Under the pieces are notes generated by a model, which had not been told where the DNA came from, did no database searches, and worked only from the letters and a program-made list of their open reading frames with translations. From Luteibacter yeojuensis (GTDB lineage: Bacteria; Pseudomonadota; Gammaproteobacteria; Xanthomonadales; Rhodanobacteraceae): DNA of 64,000 nt. Made by a program: the position numbers and the translations under genes. Below, one piece after another: positions 28,035-35,573 of this stretch. Positions within the stretch are counted from its first letter, which is position 1. The number at the start of each line of letters is the position of its first letter. The DNA lies in contig NZ_JZRB01000006.1 in assembly GCF_000964085.1 (NCBI RefSeq), positions 1 to 64,000 on the forward strand, written 5' to 3'.

Positions 28035-28808
28035 ATGGATACCACCCTTTTGAAAGGCCTGAACGTGCTCGAAGCCGTGGCCCGCTCGCGCGGCGCCCGC
28101 GGGGTCAGCGAACTGGCCCGCGAGCTCGAGCTCACCAAGAGCAACGTGCACCGCACGCTGCAGACGCTCACCGCCGCGGGCTACGTGCGGCCAGGCAGCG
28201 CGGCCGGCACCTACGAGTGCACGCTGAAGCTGTTCGAGATGGCCAGCGGCGTGGTGGCGCGCATCGACGTGCGCCAGCTGGCCGACCCGTTCATGCAGCA
28301 GCTGGCGCGGCTCACGAAGGAGACCATCCACCTCGCGATCCTCGAGGGCACGGATGTGATCTACCTCAACAAGATCGAGTCGCCGCAGCCGGTGCGCGCG
28401 TATTCGACCATCGGTGGCCGCGCGCCGGCGCATTGCGTCGCCTCGGGCAAGGCGCTGCTGGCCTGGCAGGGCGAAGCCCTGCTGCAGGAGCTGCCGGCAC
28501 GCCTGCCCTCGCCCACGCTGCGCTCCATCGCCTCGCGCGATGCGCTGCTGGAAGAGCTCACCCGCGTGCGCCGCCAGGGCTTCGCCGTGAACCGCGGCGA
28601 GTGGCGCGAGGGCGTGGGTGGCGTCGCCGCCATCGTCTTCGACATGCACGGCATGCCCGTGGCCGCCATCGGCATGTCCGGCCCGGTCGAGCGCCTGCGC
28701 CCGGCCAGCGTCCGCAAATACAGCCAGCTGGTGATGGAGGCCGCGCTCGGCCTGTCCCGCTCGCTCGGTTATTCGCAGCCCGGCTACCCGCCGGTCGCCG
28801 CCGCCTGA
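28035..28808 (+). CDS. IclR-family transcriptional regulator
   Basis: A 257-residue DNA-binding regulator, probably responsive to a small acid or CoA ester. The N-terminal winged helix-turn-helix (KGLNVLEAVARSRGARGVS, then LELTKSNVHRTLQTL) occupies residues 5-70; the effector-binding GAF-like domain follows, with GRAPAHCVASGKALLA and the C-terminal GMSGPVERLRP. I place the start at ATG 28035; a TTG five codons earlier is also in frame. It is transcribed with the downstream CoA-enzyme genes and divergent from the porin/transporter pair, so it most likely regulates the whole island. Confidence 0.9.
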   Translation: MDTTLLKGLNVLEAVARSRGARGVSELARELELTKSNVHRTLQTLTAAGYVRPGSAAGTYECTLKLFEMASGVVARIDVRQLADPFMQQLARLTKETIHLAILEGTDVIYLNKIESPQPVRAYSTIGGRAPAHCVASGKALLAWQGEALLQELPARLPSPTLRSIASRDALLEELTRVRRQGFAVNRGEWREGVGGVAAIVFDMHGMPVAAIGMSGPVERLRPASVRKYSQLVMEAALGLSRSLGYSQPGYPPVAAA

Positions 28809-28830
28809 ACTTACCTAAGGAGTACCGCAC

Positions 28831-29991
28831 GTGCAGCCGTTGAAAGGCATTCGAGTCGTCGAGTTCTGCAGCGTGGCCGCAGGCCCCTTCTGCGCCATGT
28901 TGCTGGCCGACATGGGCGCCGACGTCATCAAGGTGGAACACCCGGAGGGCGGCGACAGCATGCGCGCGTGGCCCCCGATCAGCGAGGGCTTCAGCGAGAA
29001 CTTCGCCTCGGTGAACCGCAACAAGCGCTCGGTGGCGCTCGACCTGAAAGACCCGGGCGACAACGCCCGCGCCCGCGAGCTGGCCGCCGGGGCCGACGTG
29101 GTCATCGAGAACAACCGCCCCGGCGTCATGGCGCGCCTGGGGCTGGATTTCGCCACGCTCTCGGCGATCAACCCCGCGCTGGTGTACTGCTCCATCTCGG
29201 CGTTCGGGCAGGAGGGCCCACGTGCGCGCGAAGCCGGGTTCGACCTCACCATCCAGGCCATGGCCGGCGTGATGAGCGTCACCGGCGAGGAAGGCGGTGC
29301 GCCCGTGAAGTGCGGCGTGCCGCTATCGGATTTCGCCACCGGCCTGTACGCGGCGTTCGCCGTCGCCAGCGCGCTGCGCGACGTGGGCGAGCACGGCAAG
29401 GGCACGCACATCGATGCCTCGATGTTCGGCGCGTCGCTGGCGGTGGGCGCGCTGCAGACCAGCCAGTATTTCGGCAGCGGCATCGACCCGGTGAAGCTGG
29501 GCTCCGCGCACCCGCGCAATGCGCCGTACCAGGCGTTCAAGGTGGCCGACGGCTACGTGGCCATGGCCGCGGGCAACAACGCGCTGTTCCGTTCCGCCGC
29601 CGCCGCGATCGGCCGCGAAGAGCTTGCCGGCCTCGAACGCTTCGGTTCCACCGCTTTGCGGGCGCAGCACCAGGCGGAGCTGAAGCAGATTTTCGAATCA
29701 GTATTCGAGACGCTTTCGGTAGCGCAGGTGCTGGCCATGTTCCGCCAGGCGGGCGTCCCTTGCGCGCCCATCAACAGCTACAGCGATGCGCTTGCCGATG
29801 AACAGGTCGACTTCATGGGCTGGGTGCAGCCGCTTGAATTGCCCTCGGGCGTGGTCACCCGCACCTTCGCCTCGCCGCTGCGCTTCGACGGCCAGGGCCA
29901 GCCGATCTACCGCCGCCCGCCCGCGCTGGGCGAGCACAACGCGGAAATCTTCGGCGAAGCACCGGCCGTGGCGGAGGCCAGCCATGGGTGA
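28831..29991 (+). CDS. CaiB/BaiF (family III) CoA-transferase
   Basis: A 386-residue class III CoA-transferase that moves CoA between carboxylic acids. Family motifs are visible: GIRVVEFCSVAAGPFCAMLLADMGADVIKVE at the N-terminus, of which AGPFCAMLLADMGADVIKVE is the core, NRNKRSVALDLKD, and the catalytic aspartate in GKGTHIDASMFGAS (residue about 196). The start is GTG 28831 with AAGGAG upstream. The crotonase gene begins 8 bases before its stop. Within the island the enzyme could activate the substrate using an acyl-CoA pool; the partner acid is unknown. Confidence 0.88.
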   Translation: MQPLKGIRVVEFCSVAAGPFCAMLLADMGADVIKVEHPEGGDSMRAWPPISEGFSENFASVNRNKRSVALDLKDPGDNARARELAAGADVVIENNRPGVMARLGLDFATLSAINPALVYCSISAFGQEGPRAREAGFDLTIQAMAGVMSVTGEEGGAPVKCGVPLSDFATGLYAAFAVASALRDVGEHGKGTHIDASMFGASLAVGALQTSQYFGSGIDPVKLGSAHPRNAPYQAFKVADGYVAMAAGNNALFRSAAAAIGREELAGLERFGSTALRAQHQAELKQIFESVFETLSVAQVLAMFRQAGVPCAPINSYSDALADEQVDFMGWVQPLELPSGVVTRTFASPLRFDGQGQPIYRRPPALGEHNAEIFGEAPAVAEASHG

Positions 29992-30709
29992 GTTGCTCGT
30001 CCACCGCGGCGATGGCGTGCTCGAACTGACGCTCAACCGCCCTGAAAAGATGAACGCGCTCTCGGCCTCGCTGGTCGACGCACTGCACGCGGAGCTCGAT
30101 ACCGCCGATACCGACGGCACGCGCCTCGTCGTGTTCCGCGGCGAGGGCAAGAACCTGTCTGCCGGCTTCGACTTCGGTGGCTACGACGCGCAAAGCGAAG
30201 GCGACCTCGTGCTGCGCTTCGTCCGCATCGAACAGCTGCTGCAGCGCGTGTTCCATGCACGCTACGACACGCTGGCCTACGCGCAGGGCCGCAACTTCGG
30301 CGCCGGCGTGGACCTGTTCGCCGTGTGCAACCGCCGCGTGGCCACGCCCGGCGCGTCGTTCCGCATGCCGGGCCTGGGCTTCGGCCTCGTGCTCGGCAGC
30401 CGCCGCTTCGCTGGCCTGGTGGGCGAGAGCTGGGCCCGCCAGGTGCTGCAGGAGGGCATCACGTTCGATGGCACCGAGGCGAAAGCGCGTGGCTTCGTCA
30501 CCGCGCTGGCCGATGAAGCCGGCTGGGCCGCCGAGCGCGAGCGCGCCGATACCGCCCGCCACGGCCTGGGCGAGGACGCCACCGCGCGCCTGTTCCGCGT
30601 CACCCACACCGATACCCGCGCGGCCGACATGGCCGAACTCGTCGCTTCCGCCGCACGCCCCGGCCTGCAGGGCCGCCTGCGTGCCTACCGCGAAGCGCTG
30701 GGCAAATAA
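29984..30709 (+). CDS. divergent crotonase-family protein (enoyl-CoA hydratase fold)
   Basis: A 241-residue crotonase-fold protein, probably acting on a CoA ester. The start ATG 29984 overlaps the end of the CoA-transferase gene. LTLNRPEKMNALSASLVDAL (residues about 14-33) and the oxyanion-hole segment GKNLSAGFDFGG are standard. However, the catalytic Glu usually found in the PE motif is absent: the sequence reads FRMPGLGFGLVLGSRRF, with Gly where Glu is expected, and the second Glu of hydratases is replaced in ESWARQVLQEG. So it is unlikely to be a normal hydratase; a hydrolase, decarboxylase or ring-opening role is more plausible. Length is a little short for the family (about 255). Confidence 0.82.
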   Translation: MGELLVHRGDGVLELTLNRPEKMNALSASLVDALHAELDTADTDGTRLVVFRGEGKNLSAGFDFGGYDAQSEGDLVLRFVRIEQLLQRVFHARYDTLAYAQGRNFGAGVDLFAVCNRRVATPGASFRMPGLGFGLVLGSRRFAGLVGESWARQVLQEGITFDGTEAKARGFVTALADEAGWAAERERADTARHGLGEDATARLFRVTHTDTRAADMAELVASAARPGLQGRLRAYREALGK

Positions 30710-30726
30710 GTTACCGGAGGACACCC

Positions 30727-31548
30727 GTGAGCACGTCCAAGATCATCCCGCTCGGCGAACTGACATCGCTTGTCGCCAGCGGCAGCTCCCTCGCCCTCGG
30801 TGGCAGCTTCCTGCACCGTGGCCCGTTCGCCTTCGTCCGTGAGCTGATCCGCCAGGGCAAGCGCGACCTGGAAATCATCAAGCAAAGCCCGGGCTATGAC
30901 ATCGATATCCTGTGCCGCGCGGGCTGCGTGCGCCGCACGCGCGCCGGCATCGTGGCGATGGAAGGCAACTTCGGCCTCGCTCCCTACTACCGCAAGGCGG
31001 TGGAGAAGAAGGAGATCGAACTGGAAGAGCATGCGTGCGCCAGTCTCACCGCCGGCCTGCGCGCTTCCGCCTTCGGCGTGCCGTTCCAGCCTTGCGGCGG
31101 CCTGCATGGCTCCGCGCTGCCCGAGCTCAACGGCTGGCAGAAGGTGGACGACCCGTATGGCACGGGCGAGGCCGTGTATGTCATCCCGAAGATCACGCCG
31201 GATTTCGCCGTCATCCACGCCAACGAAGTGAGCCCCGAGGGCGATGTGCGCGTGTTCGGCACCTCGCACTGGGACCGCATCATGTCGCGCTCCGCGAAGC
31301 GCGTGCTGGTGATCGCCGAGCGCGTCGCCAGCAGCGAATCGTTCGCGCGCCAGCCCGAGCTGACGCTGATCCCGCATTTCCTGGTCGATGCCGTCGCCAT
31401 CGTGCCCAACGGCGCGTGGCCGGGCTCGTGCTGGCCGCATTACGAAGTGGACTACCCCGCCGTGGAAGCCTACCTGCCCGAAGGCGCCGACGTGCTCGCC
31501 GCCCACCTTGCCGCCGCCCCGGAAGCCCAGGAGGCCGCCCATGCGTGA
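30727..31548 (+). CDS. class-I CoA-transferase subunit A homologue (GctA/IpdA-like)
   Basis: A 273-residue alpha subunit of the glutaconate CoA-transferase type. The start is GTG 30727 with GGAGG upstream. Visible motifs are SGSSLALGGSFLHRGPFAF near the N-terminus, an AEGNFG-like MEGNFGLAPYYRKA region, and DFAVIHANEVSPEGDVRVFG, the conserved HA...GN-type region near residue 165, followed by a block ending VLVIAERV. The paired B subunit overlaps its 3' end by 8 bases, so they should form one enzyme. Relatives include true CoA-transferases and the IpdAB ring-opening hydrolases of steroid degraders; the data do not decide between them. Confidence 0.85.
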   Translation: MSTSKIIPLGELTSLVASGSSLALGGSFLHRGPFAFVRELIRQGKRDLEIIKQSPGYDIDILCRAGCVRRTRAGIVAMEGNFGLAPYYRKAVEKKEIELEEHACASLTAGLRASAFGVPFQPCGGLHGSALPELNGWQKVDDPYGTGEAVYVIPKITPDFAVIHANEVSPEGDVRVFGTSHWDRIMSRSAKRVLVIAERVASSESFARQPELTLIPHFLVDAVAIVPNGAWPGSCWPHYEVDYPAVEAYLPEGADVLAAHLAAAPEAQEAAHA

Positions 31549-32290
31549 GGCCTGGTCGCCCTTCTCGTTCATCGTGACGAACCTCGCCCGCTTCGTGCGC
31601 CCGCACGAGGTGACCTTCAGCGGCGTGAACTCCACGCTGCCGATGCTCGCCTGCCTGCTGGCCAAGCGTGCGTACGATTTCGAGTTCACCTATATCAACG
31701 TGGCGGGCGGCGTCGACCCGCAGCCGTCGTCCATTCCCATCTCAAGCTCGGATCCCGTGCTGGCGGAGGGATCGCGCTCGATCTTCTCCAACGAGGATTT
31801 CTACGACCTCTGCACGCGTGGCGAGATGGACCTTTGCTTCCTCGGCGCCGCGCAGGTCGATGGCCTGGGCCAGACGAATGTCTCCAGCATCGGCGACTGG
31901 CATAACCCCAAGGTGCGCCTGCCCGGCGGTGGCGGCGGCGCGGTGATGCTGCCGACGGCGCGCCGCGCCGTGACCTGGCGCACCGAGCACTCGCGCCGCA
32001 CGATGGTGGAGAAGCTCGACTTCCTCACCGCCGCCGGCGGCATGGCCGGCGTGGTGACGCCCATCGCCGTCTTCATCAAGCGCGATGGCCGCCTGGCGCT
32101 GCAGTCGTGGCACCCGGAGAGTTCGCTCGACGAAGTGCGTGCCCGCACGGCTTTCACCTTCGATGCCGAGGGCGCCGCCCCGGCGGAACCGCCGACCCAG
32201 CGCGAGCGCGAGGCGCTGCGCTCCCTCGACCCCACCGGCACCTTCGAACGTGACGCGGGCGTGCGGCTTCGCCCCGAGGCGGCCGCATGA
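31541..32290 (+). CDS. class-I CoA-transferase subunit B homologue (GctB/IpdB-like)
   Basis: A 249-residue beta subunit. Start ATG 31541 overlaps the A-subunit stop. It has FLGAAQVDGLGQTNVSSIG and the glycine run PGGGGGA typical of the fold. In CoA-transferases of this family a catalytic glutamate lies in a YESG-like motif followed by DPxP. Here the aligned stretch is YINVAGGVDPQPSSIP, with Val at that position, so I see no catalytic glutamate. IpdB of steroid-degrading bacteria also lacks it and works with IpdA as a C-C hydrolase. The pair may therefore be a hydrolase rather than a transferase; this is inferred from one aligned position. Confidence 0.82.
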   Translation: MREAWSPFSFIVTNLARFVRPHEVTFSGVNSTLPMLACLLAKRAYDFEFTYINVAGGVDPQPSSIPISSSDPVLAEGSRSIFSNEDFYDLCTRGEMDLCFLGAAQVDGLGQTNVSSIGDWHNPKVRLPGGGGGAVMLPTARRAVTWRTEHSRRTMVEKLDFLTAAGGMAGVVTPIAVFIKRDGRLALQSWHPESSLDEVRARTAFTFDAEGAAPAEPPTQREREALRSLDPTGTFERDAGVRLRPEAAA

Positions 32291-33783
32291 ACGGCGGCTC
32301 GTTGTCATCGGCCCTGCAGGAGGCGCTGCGCGCGCATGCGGCGCTGGGCCGCCGCGCCTTCCTCGTCGGCGACCGCGCGGTGGGCTACGCCGAGTTCGCC
32401 GACCGCATCGACGCGTACGCCTCCGGCTTCAGCCAGGCTGGCCTGGGCCGTGGCGATTTCGTCGGCATCGCCTCCGCCAAGACCATCGAATGCGTCGCGG
32501 CGTTCTTCGGCGCCATGCGTGCCGGGCTGTGCCCCACGGTGATGGAGGCGCGCATCTCGCCCGAGGAACTTGCCTCGCGCATGCAGGCCGTGGGCATGCG
32601 CCTGCTGGCCTGCGACGACGAGGAGCAGCAGGCCGGCTGCGGCGAAGCGCTGGGTGCCATCGGCGCCCGCGCGGTGCCGCTGGCCAGCCTGGCCTCGTCG
32701 GTGCCGTTCACGCCGCCGGTGCTGGGCGAAGGCGACCGCGCCCTGCTGTTGTTCACCTCCGGCAGCACCGGCCTGCCGAAGTGCGTGCTGCTGTCGCACG
32801 GCAACCTGCTCGCCAACGCGCATGGCGTGGCCCAACACACCGGCGTGACGCCAGCTGACCGCCTGCTGCACATCATGCCGCTGCACCACACCAACGGCAT
32901 CAACAACCAGCTGGTGGTGCCGCTGCTGGCCGGTGCCGAGATCGCGCTGGTGGAACGCTTCCGCGCAGACGACATCGTCGAGTGCCTGCGCCACTACCAG
33001 CCCACGTACGTGACCGGCGTGCCCACCATGTACTCGCGCGTGCTGTCGAAGCTGGCGCCGGGCGAGCGCTTCCCATCCCTGCGCTTCCTGCGCTGCGGCT
33101 CCGCGCCCATCACGCCGGCGCTGCACGAGGCCATCGAAGAGGCCTTCGGCGTGCCGCTCGTGGTCTCCTACGGCCTCTCCGAGGCCACCTGCACCAGCAC
33201 GATGAACCCGCCGCACAAGCGCAAGGTGGGCAGCATCGGCACCGTGCTCGACGGCCAGGAGCTGGCCCTGTTCCAGCCCGGTGGCACCGAACGCGTGGCC
33301 CCGGGGCAGGATGGCGAGATCCGCATCCGCGGCCCCGTGCTGATGCAGGGCTACATCGGCGCCGAGGTGGAATCCCCCATCGTCGACGGCTGGCTGCGCA
33401 CCGGCGACCTGGGCCGCTTCGACGACGAGGGCTACGTCACCATCACCGGCCGCATCAAGGACGTGATCATCCGCGGCGGCGAGAACCTTTCCCCCGGCCT
33501 GATCGAAAACCAGCTCGAGAAGCACCCCACGGTGAAGGAGTGCTGCGTGGTCGGCACGGCCGACGCCGACCTCGGCGAGGTGGCCGTGGCCTTCGTGGTG
33601 GCCCAGGCCGGCAGCACCATCGACGTGGACACCCTCCGCGAGCACGTGCTCCAGGGCCTCTCCCGCGTCTACGTCCCCGCGCGTATCCACGTGCTGGCCA
33701 CCCTGCCCACGGGCAGCCTGGGCAAGGTGGACCGGAACGCGCTGAAGCGGATGGCGGCGCAGCCGGATGCTGCGGCGGCGTGA
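32287..33783 (+). CDS. AMP-dependent acyl-CoA ligase
   Basis: Activates a carboxylic acid to its CoA ester through an acyl-adenylate. The 498-residue protein has the ATP-binding loop LLFTSGSTGLPKCVLLSHG (about residues 155-173), the A5-like VSYGLSEATCTST, the A7/A8 region GWLRTGDLGRFDDEGYVTIT and GRIKDVIIRGGENLSP, and the C-terminal catalytic lysine in LPTGSLGKVDRNALKRM. The start ATG overlaps the stop of the B-subunit gene by 4 bases. It resembles CaiC-type and fatty-acid/aromatic-acid ligases; the acid cannot be inferred. As the last gene of the operon it would supply CoA ester to the upstream enzymes. Confidence 0.9.
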   Translation: MNGGSLSSALQEALRAHAALGRRAFLVGDRAVGYAEFADRIDAYASGFSQAGLGRGDFVGIASAKTIECVAAFFGAMRAGLCPTVMEARISPEELASRMQAVGMRLLACDDEEQQAGCGEALGAIGARAVPLASLASSVPFTPPVLGEGDRALLLFTSGSTGLPKCVLLSHGNLLANAHGVAQHTGVTPADRLLHIMPLHHTNGINNQLVVPLLAGAEIALVERFRADDIVECLRHYQPTYVTGVPTMYSRVLSKLAPGERFPSLRFLRCGSAPITPALHEAIEEAFGVPLVVSYGLSEATCTSTMNPPHKRKVGSIGTVLDGQELALFQPGGTERVAPGQDGEIRIRGPVLMQGYIGAEVESPIVDGWLRTGDLGRFDDEGYVTITGRIKDVIIRGGENLSPGLIENQLEKHPTVKECCVVGTADADLGEVAVAFVVAQAGSTIDVDTLREHVLQGLSRVYVPARIHVLATLPTGSLGKVDRNALKRMAAQPDAAAA

Positions 33784-33793
33784 TGATGCACCT

Positions 33794-33871
33794 GTAGGAG
33801 CCCACCCTGTGGGCGACATCTTTTTGCCGGGCGCTTGGCGAGAAGCTGTCGCCCACAGGGTGGGCTCCTAC
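33794..33871. repeat. REP-like palindrome, family A, copy 2
   Basis: Arms GTAGGAGCCCACCCTGTGGG and the near-perfect complement ending GGGCTCCTAC with a loop of about 25 bases. It lies 10 bases after the acyl-CoA ligase stop and can serve as the end of that operon. Confidence 0.9.
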
Positions 33872-34047
33872 AATAAGCAGGGAAATTGACGTGGATCACG
33901 CGGTCCTAGGAATCGGAAACCGCGGCCCTTCAGGCGTGCATACCACTTCCCCGCAACCCGCATTCCCATGCCACCGCGGCGACCAAACCACGCCCCGGAT
34001 GTCTAGCCGTCCAAACGCTTCCAAGAAAATTCTTTCAACGGAAACTG
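33872..34047. other. intergenic stretch before the ilv-leu promoter
   Basis: About 175 bases between the repeat and the promoter of the branched-chain operon. It is relatively AT-rich near 34021-34047, but I find no gene or clear site besides the downstream promoter. Confidence 0.4.
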
Positions 34048-34077
34048 TTGACACCCGTCAAACGAGTGACGTAGGTT
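34048..34077 (+). promoter_or_regulatory. predicted sigma-70 promoter of the Leu/Ile/Val operon
   Basis: TTGACA (34048-34053) is followed, after 18 bases, by TAGGTT (34072-34077). Seven bases later the leader-peptide ATG begins (34085), so transcription should start at or next to the ATG. The spacing and position match the promoter of the threonine leader at 21392-21421. Confidence 0.6.
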
Positions 34078-34084
34078 CAACGAC

Positions 34085-34213
34085 ATGACGCAGCGCACCA
34101 CCCATGGCCGCTTTGCCCTGAATCGACTTACCAAGGTCGACGGCAAGCTGCGTCTCGGCGGCGGCCTCCTTCTTATTAACCTTGTACTTATTACCTGCGG
34201 AGGTGCGGGCTAA
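34085..34213 (+). CDS. ilv-leu operon leader peptide
   Basis: A 42-residue peptide ending in TAA. Codons 28-36 read LLLINLVLI (34166-34192), a dense run of leucine, isoleucine and valine codons, then TCGGAG before the stop. This is the composition of leader peptides that control branched-chain operons (leuL/ilvL type). No Shine-Dalgarno sequence is visible and the predicted transcription start falls at the ATG. A terminator and an alternative pairing follow. The frame is in phase only with the leader; the leuA gene starts 120 bases later. Confidence 0.85.
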   Translation: MTQRTTHGRFALNRLTKVDGKLRLGGGLLLINLVLITCGGAG

Positions 34214-34274
34214 GGGCAAGTGTCCAGGTGAAATAAGAAAGAAACCTGAAGACTCCTGAAGAACCCCGCCTCCG
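34198..34274 (+). promoter_or_regulatory. antiterminator pairing of the ilv-leu attenuator
   Basis: CGGAGG (34198-34203) plus GCGGG (34205-34209), at the end of the leader ORF, can pair with CCCGC/CCTCCG (34265-34274), which forms the 5' arm of the terminator hairpin. A ribosome that finishes the leader covers the first segment and allows termination; one that stalls on the Leu/Val/Ile codons should leave it free. The mutually exclusive pairing supports ribosome-mediated attenuation. Confidence 0.6.
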
Positions 34275-34296
34275 GACACGGATGCGGGGTTTTTTA
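34262..34296 (+). terminator. rho-independent terminator (attenuator) before leuA
   Basis: Stem AACCCCGC / GCGGGGTT (34262-34269 with 34284-34291) is followed by a T-run (TTTTTT). It stands between the leader peptide and leuA and is the strongest intrinsic terminator in the window, as expected for an attenuator. Confidence 0.88.
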
Positions 34297-34333
34297 TTGC
34301 CCGGCCCGCCTCGACCCACGAGCGGAGCCAGAC

Positions 34334-35563
34334 ATGAATCCAGCACACCAGGGTAAGGCAAACGGCGACGTCGAGAGCGACGTAGGCCGCGTGCGCATCT
34401 TCGACACCACGTTGCGCGATGGCGAGCAGGCCCCCGGTTTCTCCATGGACCGGCGGGCGAAGCTGCGCATGGCGCATGCCCTGGAGGAACTGGGCGTCGA
34501 CATCATCGAGGCCGGGTTCCCCCAGGCCTCGCCCGACGATTTCGCCGCCGTGGCCGAGATCGCGAGGACGCTGAAAACGCCCACGGTCGCCGCGCTGGCC
34601 CGATGCCAACCCGGCGATATCGATGCGGCGGGCAGGGCCCTGGAAGGCGCCAGGCACTCGCGGATCCACCTGTTCCTGTCGACATCACCGCTGCACCGGG
34701 AACACAAGCTGGGCAAGAGCAAGCAGGAAGTGATCGACATCGCCGTGACGGCGATCCTCCGGGCAAAGGCCCTCGCACACGAAGTTGAATTCTCCGCCGA
34801 AGACGCGCTGCGCACCGAGCCGGAGTACCTCGCCGAGATCTTCTCGGTCGCCGTGGAAGCCGGTGCCACCGTGCTGAACGCCCCCGACACCGTCGGCTAC
34901 ACCACCCCCGCCGAGATCACCGAGATGTTCCAGTACCTGCGCAAGCACGTGCGCGGGGCGGAGAAGGTCATGTTCTCGGCGCACTGCCACGACGACCTCG
35001 GCATGGCCGTGGCGAACAGCCTGGCCGCCATCGGCGCCGGCGCGCGCCAGGTGGAGTGCACCATCAACGGCATCGGCGAGCGCGCGGGCAACGCCGCGCT
35101 GGAAGAAATCGTCATGGCGCTGCACACGCGCCGGCCGCTGTTCAAGCTCGATACCGGCATCGTCACGCAGCAGCTCTACCCCACCTCGCGCCTGCTGGCC
35201 GAAGTGACCGGCCAGGCCGTGCCGCGCAACAAGGCCATCGTGGGCGACAACGCGTTCGCCCACGAATCGGGCATCCACCAGCACGGCATGCTCAAGCACC
35301 GCGGCACCTACGAAATCATGAGCCCGCACGATGTCGGCGCGAAGACCTCGCTGGTGCTGGGCAAGCATTCGGGCCGCCACGCCCTGCGCCAGCGCCTGGC
35401 CGAGCTCGAGTACGAGCTCGACGAAGCCACGCTGGATACCGTCTTCGAGCGCTTCAAGGTGGTCGCCGACCGCCAGCGCTCGGTCACCAATGACGACCTC
35501 GTCGCGCTGATGGGCGCGTTCGAGGCCGCTAACGAGACCGCCGCCGTCGCGGTCCAGTCCTGA
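34334..35563 (+). CDS. leuA: 2-isopropylmalate synthase, short form without regulatory domain
   Basis: Condenses 2-ketoisovalerate with acetyl-CoA, the first committed step of leucine synthesis. The 409-residue protein has the catalytic TIM barrel: [16 protein letters not shown] at residues 23-38, the metal-binding [13 protein letters not shown] near 218-230, [14 protein letters not shown], and [10 protein letters not shown] and [17 protein letters not shown] in the linker subdomains. Usual LeuA has about 515-570 residues; the C-terminal leucine-binding regulatory domain is missing here. So feedback by leucine may be weak or absent. GGAG precedes ATG 34334. First structural gene of a nine-gene operon behind the leader and terminator. 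Citramalate or homocitrate synthase activity cannot be fully excluded. Confidence 0.88.
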   Translation: MNPAHQGKANGDVESDVGRVRIFDTTLRDGEQAPGFSMDRRAKLRMAHALEELGVDIIEAGFPQASPDDFAAVAEIARTLKTPTVAALARCQPGDIDAAGRALEGARHSRIHLFLSTSPLHREHKLGKSKQEVIDIAVTAILRAKALAHEVEFSAEDALRTEPEYLAEIFSVAVEAGATVLNAPDTVGYTTPAEITEMFQYLRKHVRGAEKVMFSAHCHDDLGMAVANSLAAIGAGARQVECTINGIGERAGNAALEEIVMALHTRRPLFKLDTGIVTQQLYPTSRLLAEVTGQAVPRNKAIVGDNAFAHESGIHQHGMLKHRGTYEIMSPHDVGAKTSLVLGKHSGRHALRQRLAELEYELDEATLDTVFERFKVVADRQRSVTNDDLVALMGAFEAANETAAVAVQS

Positions 35564-35573
35564 AGGAGGATCC

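Noticed and set aside
32305-33819. 504-codon minus-strand frame across the acyl-CoA ligase
   Set aside because: Shadow of the plus-strand ligase, with no recognisable domain and no ribosome binding site.
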